Positions 36,665-46,036 of a stretch of 64,000 nt of DNA are shown here, piece by piece. This DNA is from Streptococcus pneumoniae. Lineage in GTDB: Bacteria; Bacillota; Bacilli; Lactobacillales; Streptococcaceae. The notes under the pieces were generated by a model. That model did not search any database and was not told the origin of the DNA. It saw only the letters and a program-made list of their open reading frames with translations. The stretch is from the NCBI RefSeq assembly GCF_001457635.1, contig NZ_LN831051.1:1860001-1924000 (forward strand), read 5' to 3'. Numbering within the stretch: the first letter of the stretch is position 1; every line of letters starts with the position of its first letter. The position numbers and the translations under genes are program-made.

Positions 36665-36814
36665 ATACTCAATGAAAATCAAAGAGCAAACTAGGAAACT
36701 AGCCGCAGGTTGCTCAAAGCACTGCTTTGAGGTTGTAGATAAGACTGACGAAGTCAGTCACATATATAATCCAAGGCGACGTTGACGCAGTTTGAAGAGA
36801 TTTTCGAAGAGTAT
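36665..36814. repeat. BOX element between livJ and livH
   Basis: A 150-bp BOX with one boxB, running ATACTCAATG...GAAGAGTAT. It sits inside the liv operon, between the binding-protein gene and the permease/ATPase genes. In RNA it would form a stable stem that could set the ratio of binding protein to transporter. Confidence 0.94.
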
Positions 36815-36871
36815 TAAATATCGAAACAGGGAGTGAGTCAAAGGCTCATTCCCTATTTCAACATTTTTCTA

Positions 36872-38032
36872 TTATGGTTTTACAACTTCTGCTACTTCAA
36901 CTTTACCATTGTTCATGGTCATCATGTAAGCAGTTTTGACTGTGTTGTGGTCTGCATCGAAGCTTGTTTGACCAGTTACACCTTCAAAATCTTTTGTTTT
37001 AGCAAGGTTATCCTTGATTTCACCTGAATTTTTAGCACCTTTTGCTGCGTTTGCTACAAGGTGAACTGAATCATAAGCCAAGGCTGCAAATGTTGAAGGC
37101 TCTTCATTGTACTTAGCACGGTAAGCGTCAAGGAAGGCTTTAGCTTTAGCTGAAACTTCTACAGTAGTTGAGAAGCCTGAGATAAAGTAGATGTTTGATG
37201 CTTTTTCAGCAGTTGCTTGTTGTACAAACTCCTCACCGTTGAATCCATCACCACCAACGATTGGTTTGTCAATTCCCATGCCACGCGCTTGGTTTACAAT
37301 CTTACCAGCCTCATTATAGTAACCAGGAACAACGATAGCATCAAAGTCTTTCCCTTTCATTTTTGTAAGGGCTGCTTGGAAGTCTGTGTCACCTGCTACG
37401 AAAGTTTCATCTGCAACGATTTCACCCTTGTATGACTCGCGGAAAGATTTTGCAATCCCTTTAGCATAGTCACTGGCATTGTCAGTGTAAAGAACAACTT
37501 TCTTAGCATTTAATTTTTCAGAAACATAGTTTGAGATAATTTTTCCTTGGAAGCTATCTTGGAAAGTTCCAATAAAGAGGTAATCTTGACCTTTAGTCAA
37601 TCCATCTTGAGTCGCACTTGGTGAGATCAATGGAACACCTGCTTTTGTAGCGTTCGCTACCGCAGCTGCAGTCGCACCAGATGTCGCAGGTCCTACGACT
37701 GCTGATACTTTAGATTGGGTTACAAGGTTAGTTGTAACTGAAGCAGCCTCAGCTGTTTCAGACTTATTATCTTTATCGACTACTTCGATTTGTTTTCCAT
37801 CGATACCACCTGCGGCATTGATTTCATCAACAGCCAATTGGGCACCTTTTTGTTCAGCTGTTCCGTATGCAGCTAAAGAACCTGATTCTTCAAAGTTAAA
37901 CCCGATTTTAATTGTCTTTTCCTCTACTGAGTTACCAGCAGTGTTGACTGCTCCAGACTTCACTTCTCCACAGGCTGCAAGAAGTGCTACACTTGCAAGC
38001 GCCACAAACGATAGGGCAAATTTTTTCTTCAT
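36872..38032 (-). CDS. livJ: Branched-chain amino acid-binding lipoprotein LivJ
   Basis: This 386-residue surface lipoprotein has a signal peptide ending LLAAC with Cys21. The Leu/Ile/Val-binding fold follows: KIGFNFEESGSLAAYGTAEQKGAQLAVDEIN, VVGPATSGATAAAVANATKAGVPLISPSATQ and LAYDSVHLVANA. It captures the amino acid outside the membrane for LivHMGF. Its promoter contains a near-perfect CodY box, in line with known CodY repression of this operon in pneumococcus. Confidence 0.97.
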   Translation of the reverse strand: MKKKFALSFVALASVALLAACGEVKSGAVNTAGNSVEEKTIKIGFNFEESGSLAAYGTAEQKGAQLAVDEINAAGGIDGKQIEVVDKDNKSETAEAASVTTNLVTQSKVSAVVGPATSGATAAAVANATKAGVPLISPSATQDGLTKGQDYLFIGTFQDSFQGKIISNYVSEKLNAKKVVLYTDNASDYAKGIAKSFRESYKGEIVADETFVAGDTDFQAALTKMKGKDFDAIVVPGYYNEAGKIVNQARGMGIDKPIVGGDGFNGEEFVQQATAEKASNIYFISGFSTTVEVSAKAKAFLDAYRAKYNEEPSTFAALAYDSVHLVANAAKGAKNSGEIKDNLAKTKDFEGVTGQTSFDADHNTVKTAYMMTMNNGKVEVAEVVKP

Positions 38033-38068
38033 CTTTTTGTCTCCTTATTTCTTAAATAGTCTGTTAAG

Positions 38069-38097
38069 AATATACCGAATTATCAGAAAATTGTCAA
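38069..38097 (-). promoter_or_regulatory. livJ promoter with CodY box
   Basis: On the minus strand -35 TTGACA (38092-38097) and -10 TATATT (38069-38074) are 17 bp apart. The spacer contains AATTTTCTGATAATT (38078-38092), a 14 of 15 match to the CodY consensus AATTTTCWGAAAATT. Confidence 0.85.
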
Positions 38098-38132
38098 TGT
38101 TTTCCTTGAACTTTTTCGATGATAACGTTTTC

Positions 38133-38381
38133 CTATCGATAAAGATTGCCCACAAAGGGTGTTTCCAACTCTTGGATATGACAAACCCTAACTTTTTTAA
38201 TAAATTTTTCCTTGCTCAAGCGTCCGACCAATTGCTCCACTTCTTGAGTTGGAACATAGAGTTGTAAGTAACGATGTTTCTTGGAATGATAGGTAATATC
38301 TCCATAATCCTGCAGTTTTTTGGCATCACGATTATAGTAAAGATAGATAATCAAGCCAGAGCGATTGACTTTTTCAAACAT
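38133..38381 (-). CDS. YlbG-like (DUF2129) protein
   Basis: This 82-residue protein, MFEKVNRSGLIIYLYYNRDA..., has KLQDYGDITYHSKKHRYLQLYV, matching the YlbG/UPF0298 family of uncharacterised Firmicute proteins. It lies between clpP and livJ with its own ribosome binding site (AGAGGA). Confidence 0.88.
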   Translation of the reverse strand: MFEKVNRSGLIIYLYYNRDAKKLQDYGDITYHSKKHRYLQLYVPTQEVEQLVGRLSKEKFIKKVRVCHIQELETPFVGNLYR

Positions 38382-38420
38382 GATAAATCCTCTTTCTAAG
38401 AAATCTCTCCCTATTATACC

Positions 38421-38447
38421 AAAAAAAGCAAACCCAGTCGAGTTTGC
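38421..38447 (-). terminator. Terminator of clpP
   Basis: The minus-strand hairpin GCAAACt-cgac-tgGGTTTGC is followed by TTTTTTTGG. Confidence 0.8.
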
Positions 38448-38459
38448 CTTCTATCATCA

Positions 38460-39050
38460 TTAGTTCAATGAATTGTTGGCCATAATTTCATCAATAAAGC
38501 CATATTCAAGTGTTTCATGGGCGCTCATCCAGTTATCACGTTCTGCATCTGCATGGACTTTTTCCATTGACTGACCTGAATTTTCAGCCAAGATTTTTTC
38601 CAAGGTATTACGAGTTTTGAGCAAGTGTTCTGCAGCGATACTCATATCAGTTTGTTGGGTACCACCACCTGTACCGCCCATTGGTTGGTGAATCATGTAT
38701 TCAGCATTTGGAAGCATGAAACGTTTGCCTTTTGCTCCACTTGATGCGATGACAGTCCCCATAGATGCAGCCATTCCCATAACAATGGTTTGGACATCTG
38801 CCTTGATAAAGTTCATGGTATCTACGATTGCCAAACCAGCTGAAACAGAACCACCTGGTGTATTGACATAAAGGTAAATATCTTTTGTACTATCTTGGGC
38901 ATCCAAGAAAAGCAATTGGGCAATAACAGAGTTAGCCATATTGTCTTCAACCGGACCTGTCAGCATAATGATGCGGTCTTTGAGAAGACGTGAGTAAATA
39001 TCGTAAGAACGTTCTCCACGGCTTGTTTGTTCAATAACTACAGGAATCAT
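38460..39050 (-). CDS. clpP: ATP-dependent Clp protease proteolytic subunit
   Basis: This 196-residue serine peptidase assembles as a 14-mer with ClpC/E/X ATPases. The catalytic Ser96 (GMAASMGT) and His121 (YMIHQPMGG) are present. The N-terminal [22 protein letters not shown] is intact. The promoter carries a CtsR operator. GGAGAAAT precedes the ATG. Confidence 0.98.
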   Translation of the reverse strand: MIPVVIEQTSRGERSYDIYSRLLKDRIIMLTGPVEDNMANSVIAQLLFLDAQDSTKDIYLYVNTPGGSVSAGLAIVDTMNFIKADVQTIVMGMAASMGTVIASSGAKGKRFMLPNAEYMIHQPMGGTGGGTQQTDMSIAAEHLLKTRNTLEKILAENSGQSMEKVHADAERDNWMSAHETLEYGFIDEIMANNSLN

Positions 39051-39080
39051 TCATTTCTCCTTTTGAGTTTTAATTTTGTT

Positions 39081-39134
39081 GGTCAAATGACTGAAGATAA
39101 GACTATTATAATATCTTGGTCAAAAAAGGTCAAA
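39081..39134 (-). promoter_or_regulatory. clpP promoter with CtsR operator
   Basis: On the minus strand -35 TTGACC (39128-39133) and -10 TATAAT (39105-39110) are 17 bp apart. GGTCAAA-AAA-GGTCAAA (39118-39134, plus strand) is an exact CtsR heptad tandem and overlaps the -35. A third single heptad GGTCAAA lies at 39081-39087 in the leader. Confidence 0.92.
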
Positions 39135-39223
39135 TTTTTGCTCTGCTTTCATTAGACAGAAACAAAAACCCAACCTCCTTTCGTGACTGGAAATACTTTT
39201 CCAAGTCATTCTTCTTTTCGATC

Positions 39224-39853
39224 TTATTTTGTACCGAACAAGCGGTCTCCAGCATCTCCAAGACCTGGAACGATATAACCGTGTTCGTTCAAACGTTCAT
39301 CCAAGGCTGCTGTAAAGATTTCTACATCTGGATGAGCTTCTTGAAGGGCTTTTACACCCTCTGGAGCAGATACAAGGCAGACAAATTTGATATTTGATGC
39401 GCCACGTTTTTTAAGAGAATCAACAGCCAAGATTGCTGAGCCACCTGTTGCCAACATTGGGTCTACTACAAAAATTTGACGTTGGTCAATGTCCTCAGGC
39501 AATTTCACCAAGTATTCAACTGGTTGAAGTGTTTCTTCATCACGGTACATACCGATGTGGCCAACTTTAGCAGCTGGAACCAAGCTCAAGAGACCATCAA
39601 CCATCCCGATACCTGCACGCAAGATTGGGACGATGGCCAATTTCTTACCTGCCAATTGTTTTTGAACTGTTTTTGTAATTGGTGTTTCGATTTCCACATC
39701 TTCTAGTGGAAGATCACGAAGTACTTCATACCCCATCAACATTGCAATCTCATCTACTAGCTCACGAAAAGCTTTTGTAGAAGTATCTGTACGACGCAAG
39801 ATTGACAATTTGTGTTGAATCAGTGGGTGATTAATAACTTCAATTTTTCCCAT
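39224..39853 (-). CDS. upp: Uracil phosphoribosyltransferase
   Basis: Upp converts uracil and PRPP to UMP in pyrimidine salvage. The 209-residue protein shows [21 protein letters not shown] and the PRPP-binding [12 protein letters not shown]. The C-terminus is [18 protein letters not shown] chose ATG 39851-39853 ([16 protein letters not shown]) preceded by AAGGAATTCC. A start at 39874 would add seven residues not found in the family. Confidence 0.97.
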   Translation of the reverse strand: MGKIEVINHPLIQHKLSILRRTDTSTKAFRELVDEIAMLMGYEVLRDLPLEDVEIETPITKTVQKQLAGKKLAIVPILRAGIGMVDGLLSLVPAAKVGHIGMYRDEETLQPVEYLVKLPEDIDQRQIFVVDPMLATGGSAILAVDSLKKRGASNIKFVCLVSAPEGVKALQEAHPDVEIFTAALDERLNEHGYIVPGLGDAGDRLFGTK

Positions 39854-39894
39854 TTTTGGAATTCCTTCTTTCAATTTATTCTTCTCATTATACC

Positions 39895-39923
39895 AAAAAA
39901 CGGTTTAAAAATCTTTCTAAACC
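39895..39923 (-). terminator. Terminator after the dCMP deaminase gene
   Basis: The minus-strand hairpin GGTTTAGAAAGATTTTTAAACC is followed by GTTTTTTGG. Confidence 0.75.
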
Positions 39924-39941
39924 ATTTATTTTTGATAATTT

Positions 39942-40409
39942 TTACATTAGATCAGCCTCTTTAAGAGCTGTCTGTACTGTCTCAAGTGGTAAATGGGTCA
40001 ATTCTGTCCCTTTTTCTTGATAAAGGTATTGGGCGTAGTCGTCCATTCGGTACTGGTTGATATAAACCACGCGCTTGCAGCCGACCTGAAGCAATTGTTT
40101 TGTACAGTTGAGACAAGGAAAATGGGTTACATAGGCTGTAAAGCCTTTGGGAACACCACGCTCAGCACCTTGAAGGATAGCATTGACCTCAGCGTGAAGG
40201 GTGCGAACACAGTGGCCTTCAATGACCAAACATTCGTGATCAATACAATGCTCAGTCCCTGACACCGAACCATTGTAACCAGTGGAAATAACCTTATTAT
40301 CTTTTACCAGAATCGCGCCCACTTTAGCACGTTTACAAGTGGAACGATTCGCAATTAGTAGGGCTTGGGCTGCAAAATACTCATCCCAGGCCAGTCTTTT
40401 TTCAGTCAT
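39942..40409 (-). CDS. dCMP deaminase (ComEB-like)
   Basis: A 155-residue zinc deaminase that converts dCMP to dUMP for thymidylate synthesis. The zinc ligands are in TLHAEVNAILQ (His and catalytic Glu) and FPCLNCTKQLL (two Cys). N-terminal RLAWDEYFAAQALLIANRSTC is typical. The gene is called comEB in Bacillus, but there is no comEA/comEC here and no evidence of a competence role. Confidence 0.93.
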   Translation of the reverse strand: MTEKRLAWDEYFAAQALLIANRSTCKRAKVGAILVKDNKVISTGYNGSVSGTEHCIDHECLVIEGHCVRTLHAEVNAILQGAERGVPKGFTAYVTHFPCLNCTKQLLQVGCKRVVYINQYRMDDYAQYLYQEKGTELTHLPLETVQTALKEADLM

Positions 40410-40427
40410 CTCTTTTCTCCTTTTTCT

Positions 40428-40985
40428 CTATTTTTTAAAAAATGGTAAACCTAAATCTGCAATCTTTTCAGCTGGTACCTTCATGCCATCCTTGATCCAT
40501 TTTAGAAGGACAGAGACGATGGCTGAGCTCCAGAAGGAATGAAGATAAGAGCTGACACCTTTTGATTTCCCATGGTATTTTTCTAGAAATTCCTGCATGG
40601 CTTGGACAAAGATTTTTTCCAGATGGTAATCCAAGGCCAATTGAATTACTCTAGCTTCCTTTCTGGCCTCCCGGAAAAGGTGAACCCAAACCAAATAAAG
40701 GTCTGTCTTTAAATCGTAATGATGCAGCTGTTCCATAATATTGTGGACAGTTCGTTTAAAGACGCTCTCTAAAATTTCCTCTTTGGAGTCATAATTGCGA
40801 TAAAAGGCCGCACGCGAAACACCTGCACGTTTGACCAATTCAGAAATACTAATCTTGGTCAGCTCCTTTTTTTCCAAGAGTTGCAAGAGAGCTGTTTCAA
40901 TGGCTTCTCTGGTTAATAAATTGGATTCTTGATTTGATTTTCTGAGATTTTCAAGAGACTTTTCAGAGATTCTACGTTCAGACAT
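40428..40985 (-). CDS. TetR-family transcriptional regulator
   Basis: This 185-residue protein has a TetR N-terminal helix-turn-helix (TREAIETALLQLLEKKELTKISISELVKRAGVSRAAFYRNY, about residues 25-65) and a helical ligand domain. It is divergent from the DegV gene at 41110. A palindromic TGACAAAG operator lies in the intergenic region, so it probably controls degV and/or itself. The C-terminal part resembles the TetR_C_8 type. The ligand is unknown. Confidence 0.9.
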   Translation of the reverse strand: MSERRISEKSLENLRKSNQESNLLTREAIETALLQLLEKKELTKISISELVKRAGVSRAAFYRNYDSKEEILESVFKRTVHNIMEQLHHYDLKTDLYLVWVHLFREARKEARVIQLALDYHLEKIFVQAMQEFLEKYHGKSKGVSSYLHSFWSSAIVSVLLKWIKDGMKVPAEKIADLGLPFFKK

Positions 40986-41047
40986 AACATTTTCTTTCTA
41001 CTTGTCACAACAGACGGATGATGCTTTTGTTTCAAGAGTTTTCATGA

Positions 41048-41096
41048 TATAATTGTAAAAAAAGACAGAACCTTTGTCAATGTATAACTGACAAAG
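41048..41096 (+). promoter_or_regulatory. degV promoter and TetR-type operator
   Basis: -10 TATAAT (41048-41053) has a weak -35 TTTTGT 17 bp upstream. The inverted repeat CTTTGTCA (41072-41079) / TGACAAAG (41089-41096), with a 9-bp spacer, lies in the leader and ends at the ribosome binding site (GATGGAG). Position and symmetry suit the divergently encoded TetR repressor (inference). Confidence 0.6.
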
Positions 41097-41109
41097 ATGG
41101 AGAATTTCT

Positions 41110-41955
41110 ATGACTTGGAAGATTATTGCTGACTCTGGTTGTGATTATCGTCAACTGCCAACACCAGCTATTAACACAACCTTTGTAAGTGTCCCCTTAA
41201 CCATTCAAGTAGCTGATCAGGTCTTTGTTGATGACGCCAGTCTCGATATTGACCAAATGATGGAAACCATGTATGCAACTGCAGAAGCTTCAAAATCAGC
41301 TTGTCCAAGCCCAGATGACTATTTGCGAGCATTTGAAGGTGCCGAAAACATTTTCCTAGTAACCATCACAGGTACCCTTTCTGGCAGTCACAATAGTGCT
41401 CAACTAGCAAAGAATATTTATCTGGAAGACCATCCTGACACTAAGATTCATGTGATTGATAGTTTATCTGCTGGTGGTGAAGTTGACCTACTCGTAGAAA
41501 AATTGAATGACTTGATTGACCAAGGCTTGTCTTTTGAAGAAGTGGTTGAAGCTATCACCGCCTATCAAGAAAAAACTAAGTTGCTCTTTGTCCTAGCCAA
41601 AGTCGATAACTTGGTGAAGAACGGCCGTTTGAGCAAGCTTATCGGTACGGTCGTTGGCCTTCTCAACATTCGTATGGTCGGAAAAGCTAGTGAAACTGGA
41701 ACTCTCGAATTGCTACAAAAAGCAAGGGGATCAAAGAAATCAGTTCAAGCTGCCTATGATGAGTTAGTAAAAGCTGGATATGCTGGTGGCCGTATTGTCA
41801 TGGCCCAACGCAATAACGAAAAATGTTGTCAACAGCTCTCAGAGCGAATCCGTGAAACCTTCCCACAAGCGGATATTAAAATTCTACCAACCTCTGGTCT
41901 CTGCAGTTTCTATGCAGAAGAGGGCGGTTTGCTGATGGGCTATGAAATTGATTAA
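41110..41955 (+). CDS. DegV-family fatty-acid-binding protein
   Basis: This 281-residue protein has the DegV start WKIIADSGCDYRQLP and the lipid-binding motif TITGTLSGSHNSAQLA. IHVIDSLSAGGEVDLLV and KARGSKKSV follow later. DegV (FakB) proteins bind a fatty acid and present it to the FakA kinase to make acyl-phosphate. FakA is not in this window. Control by a fatty-acid-responsive TetR regulator is plausible but unproven. Confidence 0.9.
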   Translation: MTWKIIADSGCDYRQLPTPAINTTFVSVPLTIQVADQVFVDDASLDIDQMMETMYATAEASKSACPSPDDYLRAFEGAENIFLVTITGTLSGSHNSAQLAKNIYLEDHPDTKIHVIDSLSAGGEVDLLVEKLNDLIDQGLSFEEVVEAITAYQEKTKLLFVLAKVDNLVKNGRLSKLIGTVVGLLNIRMVGKASETGTLELLQKARGSKKSVQAAYDELVKAGYAGGRIVMAQRNNEKCCQQLSERIRETFPQADIKILPTSGLCSFYAEEGGLLMGYEID

Positions 41956-41961
41956 TTGCAT

Positions 41962-43189
<1,228 letters not shown>

Positions 43190-43208
43190 AGATTAAAGGT
43201 TGTGAAGA

Positions 43209-43664
43209 ATGAACAGAAGAGAGGCAGTCGAATTTGTTAACATGTGTATGATTAAAAACGGAGATAAGGTCCTGGTCCAAGACCGAGTTAGTCCCGACTG
43301 GTCTGGCATTACTTTTCCTGGTGGTCATGTTGAACGTGGCGAATCCTTTGTCGATGCTGTCATTCGTGAAGTGAAAGAAGAAACTGGTCTGATCATTTCC
43401 AAACCCCAACTCTGTGGTATCAAAAACTGGTATGACGACAAGGATTATCGTTATGTCGTCCTTTTTTACAAGACAGAACACTTTACTGGTGAACTCCAGT
43501 CTTCAGACGAAGGGAAAGTTTGGTGGGAGGACTTTGAAAATCTTTCTCATCTAAAACTTGCAACCGATGATATGTCTGATATGCTTCGTGTGTTTCTAGA
43601 AGAAGATCTCAGTGAATTCTTTTACTACAAAAACGGTGACGACTGGCTTTATGATTTGAAGTAA
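43209..43664 (+). CDS. Nudix hydrolase (MutT-like)
   Basis: This 151-residue protein has the Nudix box GGHVERGESFVDAVIREVKEETG, complete with the GX5EX7REUXEEXGU pattern. It cleaves nucleoside diphosphates linked to another moiety. Similar streptococcal proteins act as 8-oxo-dGTPases, useful for a peroxide producer, but the substrate is not provable here. Confidence 0.9.
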   Translation: MNRREAVEFVNMCMIKNGDKVLVQDRVSPDWSGITFPGGHVERGESFVDAVIREVKEETGLIISKPQLCGIKNWYDDKDYRYVVLFYKTEHFTGELQSSDEGKVWWEDFENLSHLKLATDDMSDMLRVFLEEDLSEFFYYKNGDDWLYDLK

Positions 43665-43665
43665 A

Positions 43666-43697
43666 AAATAGGCTAGGAAATTCCTAGCCTATTTATT
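43666..43697. terminator. Bidirectional terminator
   Basis: AAAATAGGCTAGGAA/TTCCTAGCCTATTT is a perfect stem between the convergent Nudix and MerR genes. Confidence 0.88.
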
Positions 43698-44433
43698 CTG
43701 CATTTGTCTGAACGTAAGCCGCAATGGCATCTGACGTGTACTGGGCTGTTTCAGAACCAAACTTGTCAATGTTTTCCTTAAACTCTGGGTTGTAGACGTA
43801 ACCTTTACCGATATGACCGAATACCTCAATAGAGCAGTCAAATCCATAAGTGCGAATGGCTTGCAAGAGCTTGGCTGCTTGCTCCTGGTTTTCGGTTGCT
43901 GTTGCAGGTAAACCAACTTGAAGATTTTGTGCCAAAGTTTGAAAGACTTGGTTAAAGGCGGCCGTAGCCTCGTCTTCGTGACCTTTTTGGCGTTCGAGCG
44001 CTTGTCCCATGACTTCTTGACCATATTTCTCTACCGCTTCTTGGTGGTATTTTTGATTGTCTTGATAGCTAAATCCCGTGAATTTTTCCTCAATGGTCAT
44101 TTTTCTTTCTCCTTTTTGTTCTTGAATAGTTTTTTGCAAGGTGGAAATCAAGGTATCCAGATGTTGCCTTTCGCGAGTTAGATAGTCCAACTGCCTAGTC
44201 AAATGGGGCAATAAATCTGTCCTTTCTTCCTTTAACAGTTCTGCTATTTTCTCTAAAGAAAAGCCTAGATATTTGTAGTAAAGAATGACCTGAAGGCGTT
44301 CCAAATCCTCTTGACTGTAGGTTCGATAGCCGTTTTCCGACTTTAAGGGGACCAAGAGTCCTATCTTGTCATAGTGATGCAGGGTCTTGACAGAGACACC
44401 TGAAAGCTGCGCAGCTTCTTTTATATGGTACAT
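43693..44433 (-). CDS. MerR-family regulator with TipAS domain
   Basis: This 246-residue protein has an N-terminal MerR winged helix (YHIKEAAQLSGVSVKTLHHYDKIGLL) and a coiled-coil (about 75-110). A C-terminal TipAS/Mta-like drug-binding domain (about 115-245: YGQEVMGQALERQKGHEDE...YVYNPEFKENIDKFG) follows. These proteins activate their own promoter, and often an efflux gene, when they bind a hydrophobic drug or peptide. The divergent neighbour is an NSS-family transporter. The promoter upstream has the 19-bp spacer expected for MerR control. Confidence 0.93.
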   Translation of the reverse strand: MYHIKEAAQLSGVSVKTLHHYDKIGLLVPLKSENGYRTYSQEDLERLQVILYYKYLGFSLEKIAELLKEERTDLLPHLTRQLDYLTRERQHLDTLISTLQKTIQEQKGERKMTIEEKFTGFSYQDNQKYHQEAVEKYGQEVMGQALERQKGHEDEATAAFNQVFQTLAQNLQVGLPATATENQEQAAKLLQAIRTYGFDCSIEVFGHIGKGYVYNPEFKENIDKFGSETAQYTSDAIAAYVQTNAE

Positions 44434-44453
44434 GATTTCCTCCTTACAATGAT

Positions 44454-44484
44454 AGTATAACCCCTCCCCTTAGGTCAGAGTCAA
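44454..44484 (-). promoter_or_regulatory. MerR-type promoter, 19-bp spacer
   Basis: On the minus strand -35 TTGACT (44479-44484) and -10 TATACT (44454-44459) are exactly 19 bp apart. The spacer is CTGACCTAAGGGGAGGGGT, a partial dyad. This over-long spacer is the mark of MerR-family activation by DNA distortion. Confidence 0.85.
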
Positions 44485-44660
44485 GCGTTTTTGAGAAAAT
44501 TTTTTAACTTTTTTGAGAAAGGTGTGAAAACTTGAAAATGATTTTCTTGACGGACCTTAGAAAACATAATAGGATAGTCAAGTCTATCAATCAAACAGAA
44601 GGCTATTTGACAACTCAAGTAGCTTTTTCTTATTTTGAAAAAGGAGATCAGAGTTTAACT

Positions 44661-46016
44661 ATGTCAGAAAAATCACAATGGGGGTCGAAACTTGGCTTTA
44701 TTCTAGCATCTGCTGGCTCGGTCATCGGGCTTGGTTCCGTTTGGAAGTTTCCCTACATGACTGCTGCTAATGGCGGTGGAGGCTTTTTACTAATCTTTCT
44801 CATTTCCACTATTTTAATCGGTTTCCCTCTCCTGCTGGCTGAGTTTGCCCTTGGCCGTAGTGCTGGCGTTTCCGCTATCAAAACCTTTGGAAAACTGGGC
44901 AAGAATAACAAGTACAACTTTATCGGTTGGATTGGCGCCTTTGCCCTCTTTATCCTCTTATCTTTTTACAGTGTTATCGGAGGATGGATTCTAGTCTATC
45001 TAGGTATTGAGTTTGGGAAATTGTTCCAACTTGGTGGAACGGGTGATTATGCTCAGTTATTTACTTCAATCATTTCAAATCCAGCCATTGACCTAGGAGC
45101 TCAAGCAGCCTTTATCTTATTAAATATCTTTATTGTATCACGTGGGGTTCAAAAAGGGATTGAAAGAGCTTCGAAAGTCATGATGCCCCTGCTCTTTATC
45201 ATCTTTGTTGTTATCATCGGTCGCTCTCTCAGTTTGCCAAATGCCATGGAAGGGGTTCTTTACTTCCTCAAACCAGACTTTTCAAAACTGACTAGCGCTG
45301 GTCTCCTCTATGCTCTGGGACAATCTTTCTTTGCCCTCTCACTAGGGGTTACAGTCATGTTGACCTATGCTTCTTACTTGGACAAGAAAACCAATCTAGT
45401 CCAGTCAGGAATCTCCATCGTAGCCATGAATATCTCGATATCCATCATGGCAGGTCTAGCCATTTTCCCAGCCATGTCAGCCTTCAATATCCAGTCTGAA
45501 GGGGGACCCAGCCTGCTCTTTATCGTCTTGCCTCAACTCTTTGACAAGATGCCTTTTGGAACCATTTTCTACGTCCTCTTCCTCTTTGCGACTGTCACTT
45601 CTTCTGTCGTGATGCTGGAGATCAATGTGGGCAATGTCACCAACCAGGATAACAGCAAACGTGCCAAATGGAGTGTTATTTTAGGAATTTTGACCTTTGT
45701 CTTTGGCATTCCTTCAGCCCTATCTTACGGTGTCATGGCGGATGTTCACATTTTTGGTAAGACCTTCTTTGACGCTATGGACTTCTTGGTTTCCAATCTC
45801 CTCATGCCATTTGGAGCTCTCTACCTTTCACTTTTTACAGGCTATATCTTTAAAAAGGCTCTTGCAATGGAGGAACTCCATCTCGATGAAAGAGCATGGA
45901 AACAAGGACTGTTCCAAGTCTGGCTCTTCCTTCTTCGTTTCTTCGTTTCGTCATTCCAATCATCATCATTGTGGTCTTCATTGCCCAATTTATGTAATCA
46001 AAAAGAACTTGAGTAG
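44661..46016 (+). CDS. Sodium:neurotransmitter symporter family transporter, C-terminus frameshifted
   Basis: This protein of about 450 residues has the NSS signature WGSKLGFILASAGSVIGLGSVWKFPYMTAANGGGGFLL (helix 1) and about 11-12 helices. It probably takes up an amino acid with Na+. ATG 44661 is preceded by AAGGAG (about 14 bp). An 8-bp tandem duplication (TTCGTTTC twice, 45934-45949) shifts the frame within the last helix. Removing one copy restores RFVIPIIIIVVFIAQFM and a stop at 45997 (442 residues). As it stands the tail reads FQSSSLWSSLPNLCNQ and stops at 46016. Confidence 0.9.
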   Translation: MSEKSQWGSKLGFILASAGSVIGLGSVWKFPYMTAANGGGGFLLIFLISTILIGFPLLLAEFALGRSAGVSAIKTFGKLGKNNKYNFIGWIGAFALFILLSFYSVIGGWILVYLGIEFGKLFQLGGTGDYAQLFTSIISNPAIDLGAQAAFILLNIFIVSRGVQKGIERASKVMMPLLFIIFVVIIGRSLSLPNAMEGVLYFLKPDFSKLTSAGLLYALGQSFFALSLGVTVMLTYASYLDKKTNLVQSGISIVAMNISISIMAGLAIFPAMSAFNIQSEGGPSLLFIVLPQLFDKMPFGTIFYVLFLFATVTSSVVMLEINVGNVTNQDNSKRAKWSVILGILTFVFGIPSALSYGVMADVHIFGKTFFDAMDFLVSNLLMPFGALYLSLFTGYIFKKALAMEELHLDERAWKQGLFQVWLFLLRFFVSSFQSSSLWSSLPNLCNQKELE

Positions 46017-46032
46017 TGAACTCAGGCCCTTT
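46000..46032. terminator. Bidirectional terminator
   Basis: CTTGAGTAGTGAACTCAG forms a stem. The minus strand continues TTCTTTTTG and the plus strand CCCTTTCTTTTT. It lies between the convergent transporter and manA. Confidence 0.75.
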
Positions 46033-46036
46033 CTTT

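Noticed and set aside
39942-40409. Competence operon membership of the comEB-like deaminase
   Set aside because: No comEA/comEC or cin-box is adjacent. It sits between upp and a TetR gene, so a plain nucleotide metabolism role is enough.
43689-44024. 111-codon frame overlapping the MerR-TipAS gene
   Set aside because: The frame lies in the shadow of a clearly recognised gene on the same strand.
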